From assembly GCA_900552105.1 (NCBI GenBank), contig URYH01000002.1:1-64000 (forward strand): a stretch of DNA of 64,000 nt, given 5' to 3'. Below the pieces are notes generated by a model, which saw only the letters and a program-made list of their open reading frames with translations, was not told the origin of the DNA and searched no databases. This stretch comes from an uncultured Eubacteriales bacterium (GTDB taxonomy: Bacteria; Bacillota; Clostridia; Christensenellales; UBA1242). Both the position numbers and the translations under genes were made by a program. Shown here piece after piece: positions 9,519 through 18,466 of this stretch (position 1 is its first letter; every line of letters starts with the position of its first letter).

Positions 9519-11914
9519 CTGAGTTTTGCCCCACATTTTATTTCTAATTCGCGAAGAATTTTTGCAACAATTGCATTTGTTTCTTCGTCTGTCAAAGTTT
9601 TTTCGTATGATGTGAGCCTAAATTTAAACGCAACACTTTTCAAGTTTTCGCCAAGTTGTTTTGAGCGATAAATATCAAAGATTTCAACGCTTTCGCAAAT
9701 ATCTCCACATGCTTTTTTGACAGTTGAAACAATGTCATTTGCTGTCACTTCTTCACTGACAACAACTGCCAAATCTCTTTCAACAGTTGGGAATTTTGAA
9801 AGTGCATGAACAACAATTTTCTTTTCATGTTTTCCAGTGAGCAAATCAGTGTTGATTTCAGCATAGAACACATTTTTGGGAAGGTCATATGCACGTGCGA
9901 CTTTTGGATGAATTTCACCAAATCGAGCGATTGGTTTTCTTGTTTGCAAATCAATGATATCTGCACTCACTCCTGGATGCAAAATGGACAATGTCGAACG
10001 AACCAGCCTTGTTGCAAGTTGATATGAACTCAGCAAACTTTCAACAACACCTTTGAGAGTGAAAAAGTCGCATTTTTGGTCACAAACAACAATGCCAGTC
10101 ATGTTTGTTTCGTTTGGCAATACGTCATAGTTTTCATCTGCTTTTTCATAGGTTCTTCCAAATTCAAACAGTTTGAAATTGCTGTTTCCGCGTTTGAGAT
10201 TGTTGGAAACATTCATCAAAAGACCATGCGCCAAAGTGAGTCTCATGCAACCAAGTTCTTCACTTAATGGATTTGCAATAACAACCATTTTTTCGTCAGT
10301 AAGTCCAAGTTTTTTTGCATGATCGCGCGGAACCATTGAGTAATTTACCGCCTGATAAAAACCAAGGTCAACCAAAGTTTTTGCTAGTTTGCTCTGTTCA
10401 TTAAGGACTGGGTCGTTTTTGCCTATGGTATAACTTGTGTCGCCAAGAACTGTTTTTGTTTCAAGATTGTCATAAACATCATAACCATAAAAACGAATGA
10501 GTTCTTCTGCAATGTCGTTTGCACACTCAATATCAAATCTTTCTGGCGTGACAATGCTTGTTAAAGTGTCACCTGAAATTGTTGATTTGATTTGAAGATT
10601 ATTGAGAATTGTAAGAACAACATCATTTGGAATTTTCACTCCCAAAATGCTTTCAATTTTGTTTAGACTTGAAACAACTGTTCTTGTTTTGATTTCTTCT
10701 TTGTGCTCATCGATAATTCCTTCGACAATCGTTCCTGCATCAAGCAAATTAACAAGCTTGAGTGCTTTTTTCAAACCTAGTTCAGGACTCATGACATCAA
10801 CACCGCGTTCAAAACGAGCAGAAGAATCTGTTCTTATTCCAAATTTTCTTGATGTGACACGAACTGTTTTTCTTTCAAAACAAGCACTTTCAAAAATTGC
10901 TGTTTTTGTTGTGTCTTCAACGCATGAATTAAGCCCACCAATGACGCCAGCGATGCACATTGGTCTGTTCGGATTTGCAATAACCAAATCTTCGGGTTTG
11001 AGCTCATATTTTCCCCCGTCCAAACACTCAATGCTCTCTCCCAGGTTTGCTGGACGAACGATTATTTTTTTGCCATCAATATGACTTTGGTCAAACGCAT
11101 GCATTGGTTGACCATATTCAATCAGAACATAGTTTGTTATGTCAACCAAAGTGTTGATTGATTTGATTCCAACAGCATTCAATCTGTTTGCAAGCCATTT
11201 TGGCGATTTTTTGATTTGCACATCACAAAGTGCTGCTGCCATATATCGAGGACAAAGAATGTTGTCTTCAACCTCAACTGAAATGTAATCTTTTATATCT
11301 TTTGTTTTATCTGCAATATAGGTCAAGTCCTCATTTTTGAATGGGACTTTATAAATTGCCGCAAGCTCTTTTGCAATTCCAACAACAGAGTTGCAATCTG
11401 GACGATTTGCTGTGATATTTACATCAAAAATAACATCGTCAAGTTCAAGAAATTTTGCAACTGGTGTTCCAAGCGGTATATCTTCTTTGAAAACAAGAAT
11501 TTGATTTTCGCTGGCACCTGGATAGATGTCGTCACCAATTCCAAGTTCTTCGCCCGAGCAGAACATTCCGTCAGAGTCAACTCCACGCATTTGTGATTTC
11601 TTTATTTCAATTCCGTTCGCAAGTTTTGCTCCTGGAAGAGAAACAGGCACCAAATCACCTTCCTTGATGTTTCTTGCGGAAGTGATGATTTGAACTTGAC
11701 TATCACCAAAATCAACTTTGCAAACTGTGAGTCTGTCAGCGTTTGGATGTTGTTTGATTTCCAAAACTTTTCCAATTCTCACATGGTCAATGAATCTATC
11801 TTGATAAACAATTTCTTCAACTTCCATTCCTGCAAGTGTGAGTTTGTCTGCAATGTTTTGTGGAGTGTCAGAAATGTCCACAAAGTCTTTTAACCAATTT
11901 AATGTCACTAACAT
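9515..11914 (-). CDS. pheT: phenylalanyl-tRNA synthetase beta subunit
   Basis: The beta chain of the alpha2-beta2 enzyme that charges tRNA-Phe. At 799 residues it has bacterial length. An N-terminal tRNA-binding OB domain covers about residues 40-150 (VGKVLEIKQHPNADRLTVCKVD). The B3/B4 editing region contains MHAFD and GRT/SSARFERGVD-type motifs. B5 and the catalytic-like core follow, and the C-terminal anticodon-binding FDX-ACB domain includes FPTVERDLAVVV. It lies 9 bp after pheS and overlaps the desulfurase start. Expression is controlled by the T-box upstream of pheS. Confidence 0.98.
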   Translation of the reverse strand: MLVTLNWLKDFVDISDTPQNIADKLTLAGMEVEEIVYQDRFIDHVRIGKVLEIKQHPNADRLTVCKVDFGDSQVQIITSARNIKEGDLVPVSLPGAKLANGIEIKKSQMRGVDSDGMFCSGEELGIGDDIYPGASENQILVFKEDIPLGTPVAKFLELDDVIFDVNITANRPDCNSVVGIAKELAAIYKVPFKNEDLTYIADKTKDIKDYISVEVEDNILCPRYMAAALCDVQIKKSPKWLANRLNAVGIKSINTLVDITNYVLIEYGQPMHAFDQSHIDGKKIIVRPANLGESIECLDGGKYELKPEDLVIANPNRPMCIAGVIGGLNSCVEDTTKTAIFESACFERKTVRVTSRKFGIRTDSSARFERGVDVMSPELGLKKALKLVNLLDAGTIVEGIIDEHKEEIKTRTVVSSLNKIESILGVKIPNDVVLTILNNLQIKSTISGDTLTSIVTPERFDIECANDIAEELIRFYGYDVYDNLETKTVLGDTSYTIGKNDPVLNEQSKLAKTLVDLGFYQAVNYSMVPRDHAKKLGLTDEKMVVIANPLSEELGCMRLTLAHGLLMNVSNNLKRGNSNFKLFEFGRTYEKADENYDVLPNETNMTGIVVCDQKCDFFTLKGVVESLLSSYQLATRLVRSTLSILHPGVSADIIDLQTRKPIARFGEIHPKVARAYDLPKNVFYAEINTDLLTGKHEKKIVVHALSKFPTVERDLAVVVSEEVTANDIVSTVKKACGDICESVEIFDIYRSKQLGENLKSVAFKFRLTSYEKTLTDEETNAIVAKILRELEIKCGAKLR

Positions 11915-11923
11915 AATTCACCT

Positions 11924-12943
11924 CTATTTATTTTGACTCAAAAATCTAATATCGTTTTCATACATCATGCGAATGTCTGGAATTGAATTTATAACCATTG
12001 CAATTCTGTCAATGCCAATACCAAACGCAAACCCTGAATAAACTGAACTATCAATTCCGCAGTTTTCCAAAACCTTTGGATTAACAATCCCTGCACCAAG
12101 AAGTTCCATCCAACCCGTTTGTTTGCAACGAGCACAACCTTTTCCTTTGCACATTGGGCAAGTGACGTCCACTTCAACACTTGGCTCTGTAAATGGGAAA
12201 TATGAAGGACGGAAACGAGTTTGAGTTTTTTCGCCCAAAAGTTGTTTAAGCAACATATCAAGCATGCTTTTTAGGTCAACGAGTGACACATTTTTGTCAA
12301 CAACAAGCCCTTCGAATTGATGGAAAACCGGGCTATGAGTTGCATCACTATCAACTCTGAATGTTCGTCCAGCAACAACAACTTTGATTGGTGGTTGTTT
12401 TCCTTCCATGCTTCTGATTTGTCCAGCAGATGTTTGTGTGCGAAGCAAGATGTTTGGCGTGATATAAAACGAATCTTGCATATCGCGAGCTGGGTGGTCT
12501 TTTGGAATGTTAAGAGCCTCAAAGTTGTAGTAATCGCTTTCGATTTCTGGACCTGTGACAACTTCAAATCCCATATTTTTGCAAATATCAATAACTTTAT
12601 TGAATGTTTTTTCAAGTGGATGCAATGCCCCAATCTCAACATTTTTTGAAGGTTCTGTTATGTCAATTTTTTCTCTTTGAATTTTGCTTTCAATAACCTT
12701 TTCTTCAATAATCTTTTTGAGTTCAGCAACTCTTGCTTCCAAAAAGTTGCGAAGATCATTAACAAATGAACCGATTTGTGGTCTGTCTTCGGGTTTGACA
12801 TCTTTCATTCCGCGAAGAAGTGCGGTAAGTTCCCCACTTTTACCCAAAAATTTCACACAAAAAGAATTCAACATGTCCATATCTTGAATTTCTTTCAACC
12901 TTTGCTCAGCAAGTTTTCGCAATTCTTCAATTCTTTCTTTCAT
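11924..12943 (-). CDS. pheS: phenylalanyl-tRNA synthetase alpha subunit
   Basis: The catalytic chain of PheRS, 339 residues. An N-terminal coiled coil (about residues 1-85) contacts tRNA. The class II catalytic core contains HPLEKTFNKV, the motif 2 region RTQTSAGQIRSME...GRTFRVDSDATHSPVFHQ, and motif 3 GFAFGIGIDRIAM. A cysteine cluster CPMCKGKGCARCKQTGW in the core resembles the zinc-like ribbon seen in many Firmicute PheS proteins. The start is preceded by AAGGAGAGAAA. It is the first gene of the T-box-controlled operon. Confidence 0.98.
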   Translation of the reverse strand: MKERIEELRKLAEQRLKEIQDMDMLNSFCVKFLGKSGELTALLRGMKDVKPEDRPQIGSFVNDLRNFLEARVAELKKIIEEKVIESKIQREKIDITEPSKNVEIGALHPLEKTFNKVIDICKNMGFEVVTGPEIESDYYNFEALNIPKDHPARDMQDSFYITPNILLRTQTSAGQIRSMEGKQPPIKVVVAGRTFRVDSDATHSPVFHQFEGLVVDKNVSLVDLKSMLDMLLKQLLGEKTQTRFRPSYFPFTEPSVEVDVTCPMCKGKGCARCKQTGWMELLGAGIVNPKVLENCGIDSSVYSGFAFGIGIDRIAMVINSIPDIRMMYENDIRFLSQNK

Positions 12944-12964
12944 TTTCTCTCCTTAAAAAAAATT

Positions 12965-13187
12965 GTTTCACCCAACTTTAGGGCGAAACTTTCGCGATAC
13001 CACCTAAATTCGTGCAAAAGCACCTCATTCATGTTATTACGGAACAACCGCCGTTCCCTACTAATTTCAGGACGGAGCTAGAAAGTGAATTCAGCAAACT
13101 TGTCTTTAACAACCTTTCAGCCCACGAGTTGTTTTCTCTTTCAAGCCAGTTTTTGCATACTAGTCTTTCATTATCGCCTTTATCAAT
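12965..13187 (-). promoter_or_regulatory. T-box leader (phenylalanine) of pheS
   Basis: On the minus strand the T-box core AGGTGGTATCGCG occupies 12993-13005. It is followed by a terminator hairpin GTTTCGCCC/GGGTGAAAC (12965-12989) and a U-run, the alternative structure to the antiterminator. Upstream, the specifier loop reads GAA-TTC-AC with the UUC phenylalanine codon at 13087-13089. It also contains GCTGAAAGG, typical of stem I. Known mechanism: uncharged tRNA-Phe pairs with the specifier and the T-box bulge, and permits read-through. The matching tRNA-Phe(GAA) gene is in this window. Confidence 0.93.
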
Positions 13188-13193
13188 ACGAAA

Positions 13194-13222
13194 AATTTAG
13201 CACATAAAAAAATTATTGTCAA
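13194..13222 (-). promoter_or_regulatory. promoter of the pheS T-box operon
   Basis: Consensus TTGACA at 13217-13222, a 17-bp spacer and TAAATT at 13194-13199, just upstream of the T-box leader. Confidence 0.8.
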
Positions 13223-13246
13223 TCATTTGAATTATAAAAATGAATA

Positions 13247-14164
13247 ATGTATTATCTCAATATGGAATACACAAAGTTAATCGTCACTGACCCACAACCA
13301 AAAGAAAATGTTGGCGCCTATTTAAGACACCACAACATTTCATATCGTTATTTGGAAAAACTAAAAAAGACATTTGGGCACATCAAACTCAATGGCCAAA
13401 TTGCCAGAGCCGACACAAAAGTAAAGACCGGCGATGTCATTGAAATCAAAAGCAATGTGCAAACAAAAAGCAACATTCAAACTTGCATAATACCACTAGA
13501 TATTGTGTTTGAAGATGATAATATACTCATTATAAACAAACCAGCAGGTCTTGCGACAATGCCAACAAAAAGCGTTTATAACTATAATCTCGCTGGTGCA
13601 ATCATGTTTTATATGGAGAAAAAAGACCCTAATTTTGTTTGTCGCATAATCAATCGGTTGGACAAAGAAGTGTCTGGACTTATTCTTGTCGCAAAGAATT
13701 CTTTCACTGCTTCATTTTTTAACGCAAACCCAACCGCTTTTAACAAAACTTATCATGCTCTTGTCACTGGAAAAATTAATGAACACTTGACGATTGACAA
13801 AAAGATTGCAACACTCATTGACGAAAACGGCTTTAATCAACGAGCGCGAGTGATTGACGAGGAAAACGGACTTGAAGCAACAACATTTGTCGAACCAATC
13901 AAATATCTCAAATCAATTGATTGCACACTTGCAAAAATCACAATCAAAAACGGAAGAACACATCAAATCAGAGTCCACACTTCTTCTGTTGGGCACCCAC
14001 TTCTTGGCGACACAATTTATGGAGAACCATCACAACTTCTTTCACACACCGCTCTAATTTGCAAAGAACTTGAAATCATAAGCCCAACTGACGGCTCATT
14101 TTTGAAATTTATTGTCCCATATCCAAGCGATATTCAAAGGTTGCTGGTTGGAGAAGAATGTTAA
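13247..14164 (+). CDS. RluA-family 23S rRNA/tRNA pseudouridine synthase
   Basis: Isomerises uridine to pseudouridine in RNA. An N-terminal S4-like RNA-binding region (about residues 15-75) precedes the synthase domain. That domain has the catalytic aspartate in IINRLDKEVSGLILVAKN, close to the HRLDxxTSG signature with N for H. Further family motifs are NGRTHQIRVHTSSVGHPLLGD and YGEP. It is 305 residues long. An in-frame ATG at 13262 is an equally possible start, since neither has a strong ribosome binding site. Which RluA subgroup (RluC/RluD/YjbO) it belongs to cannot be told by eye. Its 3' end overlaps the stop of convergent yunB by 4 bp. Confidence 0.93.
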   Translation: MYYLNMEYTKLIVTDPQPKENVGAYLRHHNISYRYLEKLKKTFGHIKLNGQIARADTKVKTGDVIEIKSNVQTKSNIQTCIIPLDIVFEDDNILIINKPAGLATMPTKSVYNYNLAGAIMFYMEKKDPNFVCRIINRLDKEVSGLILVAKNSFTASFFNANPTAFNKTYHALVTGKINEHLTIDKKIATLIDENGFNQRARVIDEENGLEATTFVEPIKYLKSIDCTLAKITIKNGRTHQIRVHTSSVGHPLLGDTIYGEPSQLLSHTALICKELEIISPTDGSFLKFIVPYPSDIQRLLVGEEC

Positions 14165-14847
14165 GGCAATAAATTTAGCATTTCGTCAAGCGAATCTGAA
14201 TTAAGATATGTGCTTGGAATTGCACCAATAATAATACTTTCAGCAAGAAGCAGTTCGGTTGTTGTTGCAATATTTTGATTTTGTGTCGGCATAACAACGC
14301 TGACATTTGAGTTTATGTTGACATAAATTCTATGAGTTGTTTGGTTAATTCCCGCTTGATGAAATTCAGAGCGGAAGTTGCAACTAATTACACCAATCGG
14401 AATCAATCTTATCGATACCTCTGGTCCCCGCCCAACAAAAATGGGCATTCCAGAAAAAGTTCCGATTGGAATTGCTATTCCACGTTCTGAAATTTCACTC
14501 AGTTTTATTTCGGATAGTTTAACCAAATCACGTGCTAGCCTGTTGATTTCTGTTGCATCTGCCGAAATCAGTGTGACCATGCCGTTTTCATTACGGCTTA
14601 TCTTTATCATATCGTCATAAACTGGACCTGAGTTGACGACCTCATAAACCGCTTGGTTGACAGCCCTTTGAGTGAGTGATTTTACTTTTATTTCACTCAT
14701 AGACAAAATGACTGGATTGATAACAAAATTAAAGTAGAGCAAAGCCCCAATAACAACCAAAACAAAACAAATCGCAGCCAACAACCATTTTTTCTTTCTT
14801 GTCAGCCATTTTCTTTTTCTATTCGGTTTTATATATTGGACATACAC
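14161..14847 (-). CDS. yunB: sporulation protein YunB
   Basis: A 228-residue protein with a basic N-terminus, one membrane helix (about residues 24-46) and an extracytoplasmic domain. Segments matching YunB are INPVILSMSEIKVKSLTQRAVNQAVYEVV, then IPIGTFSGMPIFVGRGPEV and INQTTHRIYVNI, here seen as separate short blocks. In Bacillus, yunB is a sigma-E-dependent sporulation gene of poorly defined function. It lies downstream of the spoVA cluster on the same strand, with a 37-bp gap from spoVAE. Confidence 0.85.
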   Translation of the reverse strand: MYVQYIKPNRKRKWLTRKKKWLLAAICFVLVVIGALLYFNFVINPVILSMSEIKVKSLTQRAVNQAVYEVVNSGPVYDDMIKISRNENGMVTLISADATEINRLARDLVKLSEIKLSEISERGIAIPIGTFSGMPIFVGRGPEVSIRLIPIGVISCNFRSEFHQAGINQTTHRIYVNINSNVSVVMPTQNQNIATTTELLLAESIIIGAIPSTYLNSDSLDEMLNLLP

Positions 14848-14884
14848 GGGGTATTATATGTCGCAACATTCTCACACATTCAAA

Positions 14885-15250
14885 TCAACCTTTTGTTTTG
14901 CTTTTGAAAATTAATGCAAATATAAAGGCAAAAAACACCGCCGCTGCAATCCCGCCAGCGGTTGCTTTTAGACCACCAGTGAATATTCCAAGAACTCCAC
15001 CTTCTTCAACCGCTTCCATTGCTCCGCGTGCAAGTGATGCGCCAAATCCAATGATTGGAACATTAATCCCAGCATTCGCAAAATCTGATATTGGTTGAAA
15101 AAGGTTAAACGCTTGCAAGATTACGCCAATCAAAACAAATGTCACCAAAATCCTTGATGTTGTCATGTTTGTTGTGATGACAAGAATTTGTCCAATCATG
15201 CAAACAAATCCGCCAACCAAAAACACCATAAGCCAATTTACCCAAGTCAT
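14885..15250 (-). CDS. spoVAE: stage V sporulation protein AE
   Basis: A small membrane protein (121 residues, about four helices) of the SpoVA complex that moves calcium dipicolinate into the forespore and out at germination. The conserved segment FANAGINVPIIGFGASLARGAMEAV and the glycine-rich C-terminal GGLKATAGGIAAAVFF are typical. It overlaps the end of spoVAD by 4 bp, indicating translational coupling. Confidence 0.95.
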   Translation of the reverse strand: MTWVNWLMVFLVGGFVCMIGQILVITTNMTTSRILVTFVLIGVILQAFNLFQPISDFANAGINVPIIGFGASLARGAMEAVEEGGVLGIFTGGLKATAGGIAAAVFFAFIFALIFKSKTKG

Positions 15251-16263
15251 TTTGCCACCCCTTTTTCAATCACGATTGCGTGGGCAATGCAAGGGATTGT
15301 GTCGCCTTGCTGACAAGAAAGTGGCGAGAGCAACGCACCAGTAGGCACAAACAGAACCTTGTTGTATTCGCCTTCTTCAACTTTGCGCAAAATGTATGAA
15401 TTCAGAACACTTGCGCTACAGCCACACCCACTGCCACCCATAAAAACCTTTTGATTATTTTTATAATACATTTGACCACAATCACCATAATTGTCTCCCA
15501 ATACATATCCTTCTTCTTCCATCAAATCAATCAAAACTTCACTGCCATGCTTGCCCAAATCCCCCGTGACAACAAGGTCATAGTCTTCTGGTCTTGTTTT
15601 TGTTTCCTTGAAATGAGCAACGAGTGTTGACATTGCGGCAGGTGCCATTGCTGCACCCATATTGTTGACATCACAAATTCCCCAATCGACCACTTTCCCT
15701 ATTGTTGCCATGGAAATGACTGGACCTTCGCCCTTTTGCGAAAGGACAAGTGCCCCCGCTCCTGTCACAGTCCATTGTGAAGTTGGCGGTCTTTGATTGC
15801 CAAGTTCAAGTGGAAAACGATATTGTCTTTCAGCTGAAGAAAAATGGCTGACTGTCGCACAAACAATATTGTCAAATAGTCCGCTTTCAATAAACACCCC
15901 GCCAACAGCCATGCTTTCTGCCATTGTCGAGCAAGCACCATATAACCCAATGAAATTTGTTTCATATTGTCTTGCGGTAAAAGTTGAAGAAATAATTTGG
16001 TTTAGCAAATCTCCCGAGAGCAAAACGCTTATATCACTTGGTTGAAGTTTTGCTTTTTCAATCGCACCCAAAACCGCATGTTCAAGTATTTTTCGTTCGG
16101 CTTTTTCATACGAATTTTCGCCGACACAATCGTCGTTTAGTGCATAATCAAAATATGGTCCAAAAAAGCCATTCTTTTCTTTTGGTCCAACAACAGAATA
16201 ATAGCCAATGATTTTTGGCTTTTTTCGAAATACAATTGTTTGTGTTTGATTATTTTTTATCAT
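15247..16263 (-). CDS. spoVAD: stage V sporulation protein AD
   Basis: The dipicolinate-binding, thiolase-fold component of the SpoVA channel. It contains GLYGACSTMAESMAVGGVFIESG, SHFSSAERQYRFPLELGNQRPP and GGSGCGCSASVLNSY-type segments of the family. I place the start at 16263 (338 residues, the usual length), because a GAGGA site overlapping the spoVAC stop precedes that ATG. A longer reading to 16341 would run back through spoVAC. It sits between spoVAC and spoVAE in the standard order. Confidence 0.96.
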   Translation of the reverse strand: MIKNNQTQTIVFRKKPKIIGYYSVVGPKEKNGFFGPYFDYALNDDCVGENSYEKAERKILEHAVLGAIEKAKLQPSDISVLLSGDLLNQIISSTFTARQYETNFIGLYGACSTMAESMAVGGVFIESGLFDNIVCATVSHFSSAERQYRFPLELGNQRPPTSQWTVTGAGALVLSQKGEGPVISMATIGKVVDWGICDVNNMGAAMAPAAMSTLVAHFKETKTRPEDYDLVVTGDLGKHGSEVLIDLMEEEGYVLGDNYGDCGQMYYKNNQKVFMGGSGCGCSASVLNSYILRKVEEGEYNKVLFVPTGALLSPLSCQQGDTIPCIAHAIVIEKGVAK

Positions 16264-16270
16264 ATAGTCC

Positions 16271-16717
16271 TCAAATAAACATATAAATGAATCCAACAAT
16301 AATGCTTGAAACCACGCCCGACACAATAACTGGTCCCGCAACTGTAAACATCTTTACGCAAATTCCAAAAATAATTCCTTCATGCTTAAATTCAATCGCG
16401 GGGCTTGTCACAGAGTTGGAAAATCCCGTTATCGGAACAATGGAACCCGCACCCGCAAATGCCCCAATCTTGTCATAAACTCCAAGCCCTGTGAGAAATG
16501 ACGCCAAGAAAATTAGCACAATAAGGACATATGCCCACTGCGTTGTTTGGTCGATATTTGGCCAAATGAGCATCAATAATTCGTTAATTCCCTGACCAAT
16601 TAGGCAAATCACGCCACCAACCCAAAAAGAATTAAACAATGTTGGCCACGGCTTTGTTTTTGGAATTTTATTTTTTATATACTTGTTATAATTTTCATTT
16701 CTTAATTGTTCGTCCAT
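16271..16717 (-). CDS. spoVAC: stage V sporulation protein AC
   Basis: A membrane protein of 148 residues and about four helices, the mechanosensitive-channel-like subunit of SpoVA. It contains FWVGGVICLIGQGI, FAGAGSIVPITGFSNSVTSPAIEFKHEG and a C-terminal hydrophobic helix. It is the first gene of spoVAC-AD-AE, here without spoVAA, AB or AEa, as in many Clostridia. A GAGGG site precedes the ATG. Expression is expected from sigma-G in the forespore; I could not assign a convincing sigma-G promoter. Confidence 0.95.
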   Translation of the reverse strand: MDEQLRNENYNKYIKNKIPKTKPWPTLFNSFWVGGVICLIGQGINELLMLIWPNIDQTTQWAYVLIVLIFLASFLTGLGVYDKIGAFAGAGSIVPITGFSNSVTSPAIEFKHEGIIFGICVKMFTVAGPVIVSGVVSSIIVGFIYMFI

Positions 16718-16814
16718 TTTTTTCCCTCGTCAAAAGAATATTGACAAACAAAAAGTTTTTAAACTGCGAATTTTTTTTTGAGATGTGCAAATTCTAATAG
16801 TAATTGGAGGAAAT

Positions 16815-18209
16815 ATGAAAAAATTTTTGTTATCAGTTTCACTTGTTGCATTATGTTTGTGTCTTGTTGGTTGCTCAAACACACAAAAAGACTTGTCTGC
16901 AAAACTTGACGCACATCTCAATAGACTCAGTGCAACAATTTCATCTGTTCAAGACATAAAGAATTCAGAAATAACTTATCAAGCCGCAATAAATCAAGCG
17001 CCTTCTTCAACTCGCTTGAACAACCCTGTTGTTAGAGAAAATCCAGATTATGACAACAAAATCGCGTTTATTGACTCTTCAAACAAAATTGACTCAACAA
17101 TCTATCAAGACGTGCTTTGCACAAACGACAATCTCGGCTCGTGCAAAAGCCAAATTTGTGAACTCATTGAAATGTTGAGATCACTTTCTGCAAAAATCAA
17201 AAAAGGCGAAATCAAACTTAATGACAATCAAATCATAGGCGTGAATGAACTTTTGTCAAACCTTTCAATCAACACAAACAGAATTTCAATGAGCAAAAAC
17301 GAAACAAACACCGAAGTTGGTAAAGCAAAAGCAATGCTAAACGACAAAAACAAAAATCAAGCAGCACTAAATTCAAGATTTATTCGACTTAACAACTGCC
17401 TTGAAACCAGACTCACCTATTACAAAAACTGCCTTAATGTCCTTAACCAAATTCGCATTTTGCTCGCTTGTGAAAATGGAAATTGCACATATGAAAACGG
17501 CAAAGTTTGCATTGATGGAAAATGCTATGACGACACAGAACTCAGCAAATATGGCGAAAACACAAACAAACAACAAGAACAAAACGAAAACAAACAATTT
17601 TTACTCAACGAAAGCGATTACAAACTGTTTGAAGAGTTCAAAAATTATCTTGAAAGAACAAAAAAAGAAACTGAACTTCAAAGCCAAGAACTCACAAAAA
17701 GCGAGGAGAAAATTGAGAACGACATGCAAAAACAATATGACACTTTGGAAATCAAAGACATCAGCAAGTCAAAGCCTGTCCATGATGACGCCATGAGAGA
17801 CACAAAAGACATCAAAAGTGACCCAAACAACAGATTTGACACAAAAGATATCAAAGACGGTCAAAGCGAAAACAAACAAATAAATCGTGAAAATAACAAG
17901 ATAACACCAAATCAAAACGAACAACAAACAAAAGATATAATCGTTTATGATTCTCAAACAAATCACAGCAACCGCAGAGGAAATGTTGACACTTTTCGCG
18001 ACCCAACAGTCCGCCCTAACATCGATAGTTTCAGACGCGTAAATGGAAAAATTGTTTCTCCAAATCAACTATTTATGGAATGGATTATGCAAAAACCTTT
18101 TCCAGACAAAATCACAGAAACAAACATCATAATTCTTTCAAATGAAGACCCTGACAAACAATTCGTTGAAAACACAAACACAAACAACAATAGTTTTGAG
18201 TGTTGTTAA
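16815..18209 (+). CDS. large surface lipoprotein of unknown function
   Basis: A type II signal peptide with the lipobox LVGC (cysteine near residue 20) predicts a lipid-anchored protein outside the membrane. The start is taken at 16815, after a TTGGAGGAA site. The mature region is hydrophilic and mostly helical, then becomes Asn/Gln/Lys/Asp-rich. A central cysteine-rich patch (about residues 205-245, with CENGNCTYENGKVCIDGKC) could form disulfides. A short repeat DTKDIK occurs at least twice near residues 330-350. The C-terminus has TFRDPTVRPNIDSFRRVNG. I do not recognise the family. It lies beside spoVA, but on the opposite strand and with its own terminator. Confidence 0.85.
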   Translation: MKKFLLSVSLVALCLCLVGCSNTQKDLSAKLDAHLNRLSATISSVQDIKNSEITYQAAINQAPSSTRLNNPVVRENPDYDNKIAFIDSSNKIDSTIYQDVLCTNDNLGSCKSQICELIEMLRSLSAKIKKGEIKLNDNQIIGVNELLSNLSINTNRISMSKNETNTEVGKAKAMLNDKNKNQAALNSRFIRLNNCLETRLTYYKNCLNVLNQIRILLACENGNCTYENGKVCIDGKCYDDTELSKYGENTNKQQEQNENKQFLLNESDYKLFEEFKNYLERTKKETELQSQELTKSEEKIENDMQKQYDTLEIKDISKSKPVHDDAMRDTKDIKSDPNNRFDTKDIKDGQSENKQINRENNKITPNQNEQQTKDIIVYDSQTNHSNRRGNVDTFRDPTVRPNIDSFRRVNGKIVSPNQLFMEWIMQKPFPDKITETNIIILSNEDPDKQFVENTNTNNNSFECC

Positions 18210-18214
18210 AAAAA

Positions 18215-18240
18215 TGACCTATGCGTTATGGCATAGGTCG
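18215..18240. terminator. bidirectional terminator
   Basis: A stem of GACCTATGC with GCATAGGTC around a 6-nt loop, flanked by A- and T-runs. It serves the lipoprotein gene (+) and the 18245 gene (-). Confidence 0.9.
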
Positions 18241-18244
18241 TTTT

Positions 18245-18466
18245 TTATCTTTTGAATTGTTTGAGTTTTGCAACAACTTCTTCAAAATGCGCGAGATTTT
18301 TTGACATCCATTGTTTGATTTCGTCTTGATTTGCTTCAAGCATATTGTTTGCCCTCAAAATTTCAATGCGTTGTAAAATTCGTTCTTTTTCTCTTTGACA
18401 GGATTTCAATTCATTGAGTGTTTCTTGAAAAATGTTTGTATTATTCCTAAACTCTTCCTTTTTCAT
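18245..18466 (-). CDS. small coiled-coil protein, unknown
   Basis: A 73-residue, highly charged protein predicted to be one long coiled coil (FQETLNELKSCQREKERIL then KNLAHFEEVVAKLKQ). Its ATG overlaps the 3' end of the LRR reading frame by 20 bp, and a GGGGG ribosome binding site lies within that frame, so it looks translationally coupled to the LRR gene. No family is recognised. It is followed by a terminator. Confidence 0.7.
   Translation of the reverse strand: MKKEEFRNNTNIFQETLNELKSCQREKERILQRIEILRANNMLEANQDEIKQWMSKNLAHFEEVVAKLKQFKR

Noticed and set aside
16263..16341. Longer N-terminus for SpoVAD
   Set aside because: It would overlap spoVAC by 71 bp with an unlike sequence, and a proper ribosome binding site precedes the ATG at 16263.
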